Below are positions 60,921 through 64,000 of a DNA stretch of 64,000 nt, piece by piece. Each line of letters starts with the position of its first letter. Within the stretch, counting starts at the first letter, position 1. Under the pieces are notes generated by a model, which was not told the origin of the DNA, did no database searches, and saw only the letters and a program-made list of their open reading frames with translations. The position numbers were made by a program, and so were the translations under genes. This DNA comes from an uncultured Propionimicrobium sp. (GTDB lineage Bacteria; Actinomycetota; Actinomycetes; Propionibacteriales; Propionibacteriaceae), in the NCBI GenBank assembly GCA_946221385.1, contig CAMIGX010000003.1, positions 1 to 64,000 on the forward strand, written 5' to 3'.

Positions 60921-62870
60921 CTAGTTGGTCCAGGCGTGCCAGAGTTTGGCGTATTCGCCGTCGAGGGCCATTAATTCGTCGTGCGATCCGAGTTCGGCGA
61001 TCTCACCGTCGATGACCACGGCGATCCGGTCTGCGTCGTGCGCGGTATGTAGCCGGTGGGCGATGGCGACGACCGTGCGATCCAACAGCAGCGACGACAT
61101 CGATCCTTCGACTTCGCGGGCAGTCGTCGGGTCGATCAAGCTGGTGGCCTCGTCCAAGATCAGCGTGTGCGGGTCGGCGATGACCAACCGAGCCAAAGCG
61201 ATCTGTTGGGCTTGGCCGGGGGTCAGCGGCATCCGTCCCGAGCCGATCTTGGTGTCTAGTCCGTCGGGCAGTCGACGCACCCAGTCGTCAGCTTCGACGA
61301 CCTTGAGCGCTTCCCAAACTTCGTCGTCAGTTGCCTCATTTTCCCTAGCCAGCACGATGTTGTCGCGGATCGACCCGACGAAGACGTGATGTTCTTGGGT
61401 GACCAATGCGACGGTGGTGCGCAGCTCGTCCAAGGGCAGCCCCATGATGTCGACGCCGCCGACTTCGACCACGCCGGTGCGGGGTGCGTTGATACCAGCC
61501 AGTAGCCGGCCGAGGGTCGATTTACCGGATCCTGACGGTCCGACGATCGCCAGTCGTTCACCCGGCTGTAGGTCGATATCGACGCCGTGCAGCACGTCGT
61601 GGCCGGGTCGATAGGCGAACCGCAGCTCACGGCCAATGATGTGCTCGTCAGCAGGATGCTCGCCCGAGATTTCCCGGTCGGCGGGCACCGTGGCGATGCC
61701 GAGCAGACGAGCGGTCGACGTCACGCCTTGCTGCAGCATGTTCAAGGTCGCGATCGACATATTGATCGGCCGGCTGAGCTGTTGCAGGTAGATCGTCGCA
61801 GCGGTGATTTCGCCAAGGCTGAGCCAGCCTTCGGCGTAACCCCAGCCGCCGAGCAGCAGCACGCAGACCAGCGGCAGCCGGTCAGCGAAATAAGTGACGG
61901 CGAACAGCCGAACTCGCATGCCGATCAGATGACGTTCGCCTTGACCGGCGATCTCCAAGTCGTCCTCGGCGGCGCGGATGCGCTGTCCTTTGAGGCCGAG
62001 AGCTTCCACGCTGCGGATGCCCTCAATGGTCTCGGTCAGCGTCGAATTCAGCTTGGAGTAGGCCGCGCCGGCTGCGATATAGCCACGATTGGCGCGCCGC
62101 AGATAGCGCCGAGCCGCCCACACCACCACGGCCAGATAGATCAGGAATGGCAGCGCCAAGATCGCAGAGTTAGTTACCATCGCGACGATCGTCATGACGA
62201 TGACCACCGAGTTCAAGATGAAGTGCGGCAGCGCCCAGCGCACCGCCATCGCCATTTGGCCGACGTCGCGGGTGACGCGCGTGACCAGATCGCCGGTCGC
62301 GGCCGATTCCACGCGGGACAAGGGCAATCGCAAGACCGTCCGCATGATCTGTTCGCGCGCCTCAGCGAGGATGCCTTGGCCGAAGATCGTCGAGACGCGA
62401 CGTGCGGCGAAGTTGAGCAGAGCTTGGGCGACGACCAAGACGGCGACGATCGCGACCAAGCTGGGCAGCTGATCGGCGAAGCTAGCGCCGATTTCGGTGA
62501 CGCCGTCGACGATGTCACCCAATCGGCGCGGCACTAAGAGTCCGGCGAGCGCAGCCAAAATGTTGAAGATCAATAGCGCGACCGCCAGCCCGCGGCGTTT
62601 AGCGATCAACTCACGTAGAAAGGCGAAGACTTCCTTGTTATCGGCGACCGGCAGACCCTTATCCGGATCTTTACGATCGGCATAGATCTGCTGCGCCCAC
62701 TGGCTACGTAACTGTTCACGTCGGCCATAGCCGTTGACGCGCTGCCAGAAGCTCTGCTCGCGATATTCGGGACGCAGTTCCGGTGGCAGGCGGGTCGGCT
62801 CGCCTTGATGGTCGGTCCAAGTCGTAGCGCTGTCAGGGAAAGCCTGGGTAAAAGACTGTTCGCTCATCAC
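60921..62870 (-). CDS. ABC exporter half-transporter (intact Walker motifs)
   Basis: A 649-residue type IV half-exporter with six helices (about residues 100-390) and a C-terminal ATPase domain: Walker [12 protein letters not shown], Walker B TLILDEATSLID, H-loop IAHRLHTAHDADR. The signature is degenerate (LTPGQAQQIALARL instead of LSGGQ). Its partner has a canonical signature but no working Walker motifs, so together they form one functional ATP site. Its final 111 bases are the right-hand direct repeat of the LAP island. It overlaps its partner by 4 bases. Confidence 0.92.
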   Translation of the reverse strand: MMSEQSFTQAFPDSATTWTDHQGEPTRLPPELRPEYREQSFWQRVNGYGRREQLRSQWAQQIYADRKDPDKGLPVADNKEVFAFLRELIAKRRGLAVALLIFNILAALAGLLVPRRLGDIVDGVTEIGASFADQLPSLVAIVAVLVVAQALLNFAARRVSTIFGQGILAEAREQIMRTVLRLPLSRVESAATGDLVTRVTRDVGQMAMAVRWALPHFILNSVVIVMTIVAMVTNSAILALPFLIYLAVVVWAARRYLRRANRGYIAAGAAYSKLNSTLTETIEGIRSVEALGLKGQRIRAAEDDLEIAGQGERHLIGMRVRLFAVTYFADRLPLVCVLLLGGWGYAEGWLSLGEITAATIYLQQLSRPINMSIATLNMLQQGVTSTARLLGIATVPADREISGEHPADEHIIGRELRFAYRPGHDVLHGVDIDLQPGERLAIVGPSGSGKSTLGRLLAGINAPRTGVVEVGGVDIMGLPLDELRTTVALVTQEHHVFVGSIRDNIVLARENEATDDEVWEALKVVEADDWVRRLPDGLDTKIGSGRMPLTPGQAQQIALARLVIADPHTLILDEATSLIDPTTAREVEGSMSSLLLDRTVVAIAHRLHTAHDADRIAVVIDGEIAELGSHDELMALDGEYAKLWHAWTN

Positions 62871-64000
62871 TGGTCACCCCGCTTCACCACGGCGCGATAT
62901 TGCGGATTCGCGGCTAGCAGCTGCTCGTGGGTGCCAGTCGCGGCGACCTGGCCGCCAGCAATGAATATGACGTGGTCAGCGTGCCGCAGCCAAAGCGGGG
63001 AGACCGTCGTCAAGATCGTCGTCTCACCGTTACGGAATTGTGGCAAGCGTTCGGCGATCCGAGCTTCGGTGTGTGCGTCGACCGCTGAGGTAGGTTCGAC
63101 CATCAACAAGACTTCCGGGTCTGCCAGCAGAGCTCGGGCCAGCACCAGTCGCTGCCGTTGGCCGCCAGAAAAGCCGCGGCCACGTTCCTCGACGCGGCCC
63201 TGCCAACCGCCTGGGATCGCTTCCCAGACGTCTTCGGCGGACGCCGCCCAAAGCGCCCGCTCAGCCTGTTCGCGGCTGGCGCGCTGCTTCGGGTCGACGA
63301 GGTCCTGCAGGGTGCCCGCAAAGACGGCGCCGCCAGCCTCAGCGACTAGCAGATGGTCGCGGACCTCGGTCAGTTCGACGTCGGCTAGGTCGACACCTGC
63401 CACCGACGCACCCCACGTGCCTTCAGCCAGATCCTCGTCTTGACTAGCGATTTTGTTGCGGCGCTCGAGCTTGCCTTGGTTGCTCTTGGAGGCTTCCTTG
63501 CGGCTCAGTCCGTCACCAGCGGTCAGCTGCGCGGCTTGCACGTCACTGGGCAGATAGCGGCCCAGCCGGTCGACGATGGCGGCGGTCTCGTCAGGATTTT
63601 GGCTGACCAGGATCGTCAACTGGCCAGGAGCGACGACCACGCCGGAGGTTTCGTCGACCAAATCGCCGATGGCCAACGGCTGCGGATCCGCCGGACGAAG
63701 CCACGGCGGACGTTGACTCAGCGCTGCGATGGTCTTACGGGCGCTAGGCAGCGTCTGGGTGAACTTCAAGGCGGCCTCGTAGAAGGTCGACATCAAAATC
63801 GACAGATACATCGCCCAGCCGAAGAAGGCGACCAGCTGGCCGGCGGTCAAATGGCCCGCCAACAGCTCATTGGCGCCGATCCACGTCAAGCCGATCAACA
63901 ACAAGCCAGACAGCAAGACCTGCACCGAGTCGATCGCAGCGAACCAGGTCTGTGCTCGCACGCCAGCGCTGCGGACGCGCTGGGATTGCGCTGCGTAGTT
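62867..64000 (-). CDS. ABC exporter half-transporter with degenerate ATPase, partial
   Basis: Runs off the right edge; the 5' part (first helices) is missing. The visible 378 residues hold the last membrane helices and an ATPase domain in which Walker A is lost (TILVSQNPDETAAI in place of GxxGxGKST). Walker B also lacks its Asp (VLLMVEPTSAVD), and the switch His is gone (TTVSPLW). The signature FSGGQRQRLVLARAL is perfect. A charged insertion (SRKEASKSNQGKLERRNKIASQDED) interrupts the domain. It is the non-catalytic half of a heterodimeric exporter with the adjacent 60921-62870 gene. Confidence 0.88.
   Translation of the reverse strand, partial: NYAAQSQRVRSAGVRAQTWFAAIDSVQVLLSGLLLIGLTWIGANELLAGHLTAGQLVAFFGWAMYLSILMSTFYEAALKFTQTLPSARKTIAALSQRPPWLRPADPQPLAIGDLVDETSGVVVAPGQLTILVSQNPDETAAIVDRLGRYLPSDVQAAQLTAGDGLSRKEASKSNQGKLERRNKIASQDEDLAEGTWGASVAGVDLADVELTEVRDHLLVAEAGGAVFAGTLQDLVDPKQRASREQAERALWAASAEDVWEAIPGGWQGRVEERGRGFSGGQRQRLVLARALLADPEVLLMVEPTSAVDAHTEARIAERLPQFRNGETTILTTVSPLWLRHADHVIFIAGGQVAATGTHEQLLAANPQYRAVVKRGDQ

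Overview
The window is a chromosomal segment of an actinobacterium (Actinomycetota). The signs are a WhiB-type regulator, a LytR-CpsA-Psr enzyme and a LytR C-terminal protein, an actinobacterial tadA partner gene, bacterial PH-domain pairs, HerA-like DUF853 ATPases, a Ser/Thr kinase and tightly overlapping (ATGA) operons in moderately G+C-rich DNA. Lactate permease with LutABC, a proton-translocating transhydrogenase, a DMSO-reductase-type enzyme and DtxR/IdeR-like boxes would suit a propionibacterium-like organism, but that is inference and no genus can be fixed from the sequence.

Layout. 1-6.4 kb: whiB-like gene, argG, quinone oxidoreductase, tRNA-Ser(TGA), a small PH-like membrane protein, an LCP protein, then tRNA-Ser(GCT) and tRNA-Arg(ACG). 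6.5-9.0 kb: a very small integrative element (about 2.43 kb) in the 3' end of tRNA-Arg, bounded by a perfect 45-bp direct repeat and carrying a tyrosine integrase, a rolling-circle-type Rep and one unknown gene. 9-15 kb: aroE-like, upp, tadA with its partner, tRNA-Ser(CGA), two PH-domain proteins and a LytR C-terminal protein. 15-23 kb: two tandem HerA-like ATPases, gdhA and a Ser/Thr kinase. 23-28.6 kb: a histidine kinase/response regulator pair with a FtsX-type ABC transporter; a shared palindromic motif precedes both halves. 28.7-32.5 kb: dmsAB without a visible membrane anchor gene, and a LysE exporter. 32.7-36.4 kb: a heterodimeric ABC exporter. 36.7-42.8 kb: a frameshifted Bax-inhibitor-like gene, then a run with a PBP2-like protein, an amidase and a polar amino-acid ABC importer. 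44.2-47.3 kb: pntAB. 47.6-52.3 kb: lactate permease and lutABC behind an iron-box-like site. 52.4-55.9 kb: two toxin-antitoxin-like loci, an MFS transporter and a glycerophosphodiesterase.

The most notable system lies at 56.1-60.9 kb. It is an A+T-richer island encoding a linear azol(in)e-containing peptide (LAP/TOMM) pathway: an E1-like cyclodehydratase partner with an RRE domain, a YcaO enzyme ending in PHPFP, a SagB-type FMN dehydrogenase and an ABC-2 transporter. A 47-residue precursor peptide at 59065-59208 overlaps the end of sagB behind a near-perfect Shine-Dalgarno sequence and ends in a Cys-rich, Ser/Thr-containing core. The island has a consensus-like promoter with a 15-bp inverted repeat between -35 and -10, and a hairpin directly after the precursor, as in the streptolysin S operon. 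It is flanked by two copies of the 3' end of an ABC-exporter gene (about 82% identical over 111 bp), one of them a remnant, which points to acquisition at the end of that gene. The intact exporter pair runs off the right edge.

The second notable feature is the mini-element. Its attachment site lies inside the integrase reading frame, so the excised circle would supply the integrase with a good ribosome-binding site and ATG, and integration would remove them.
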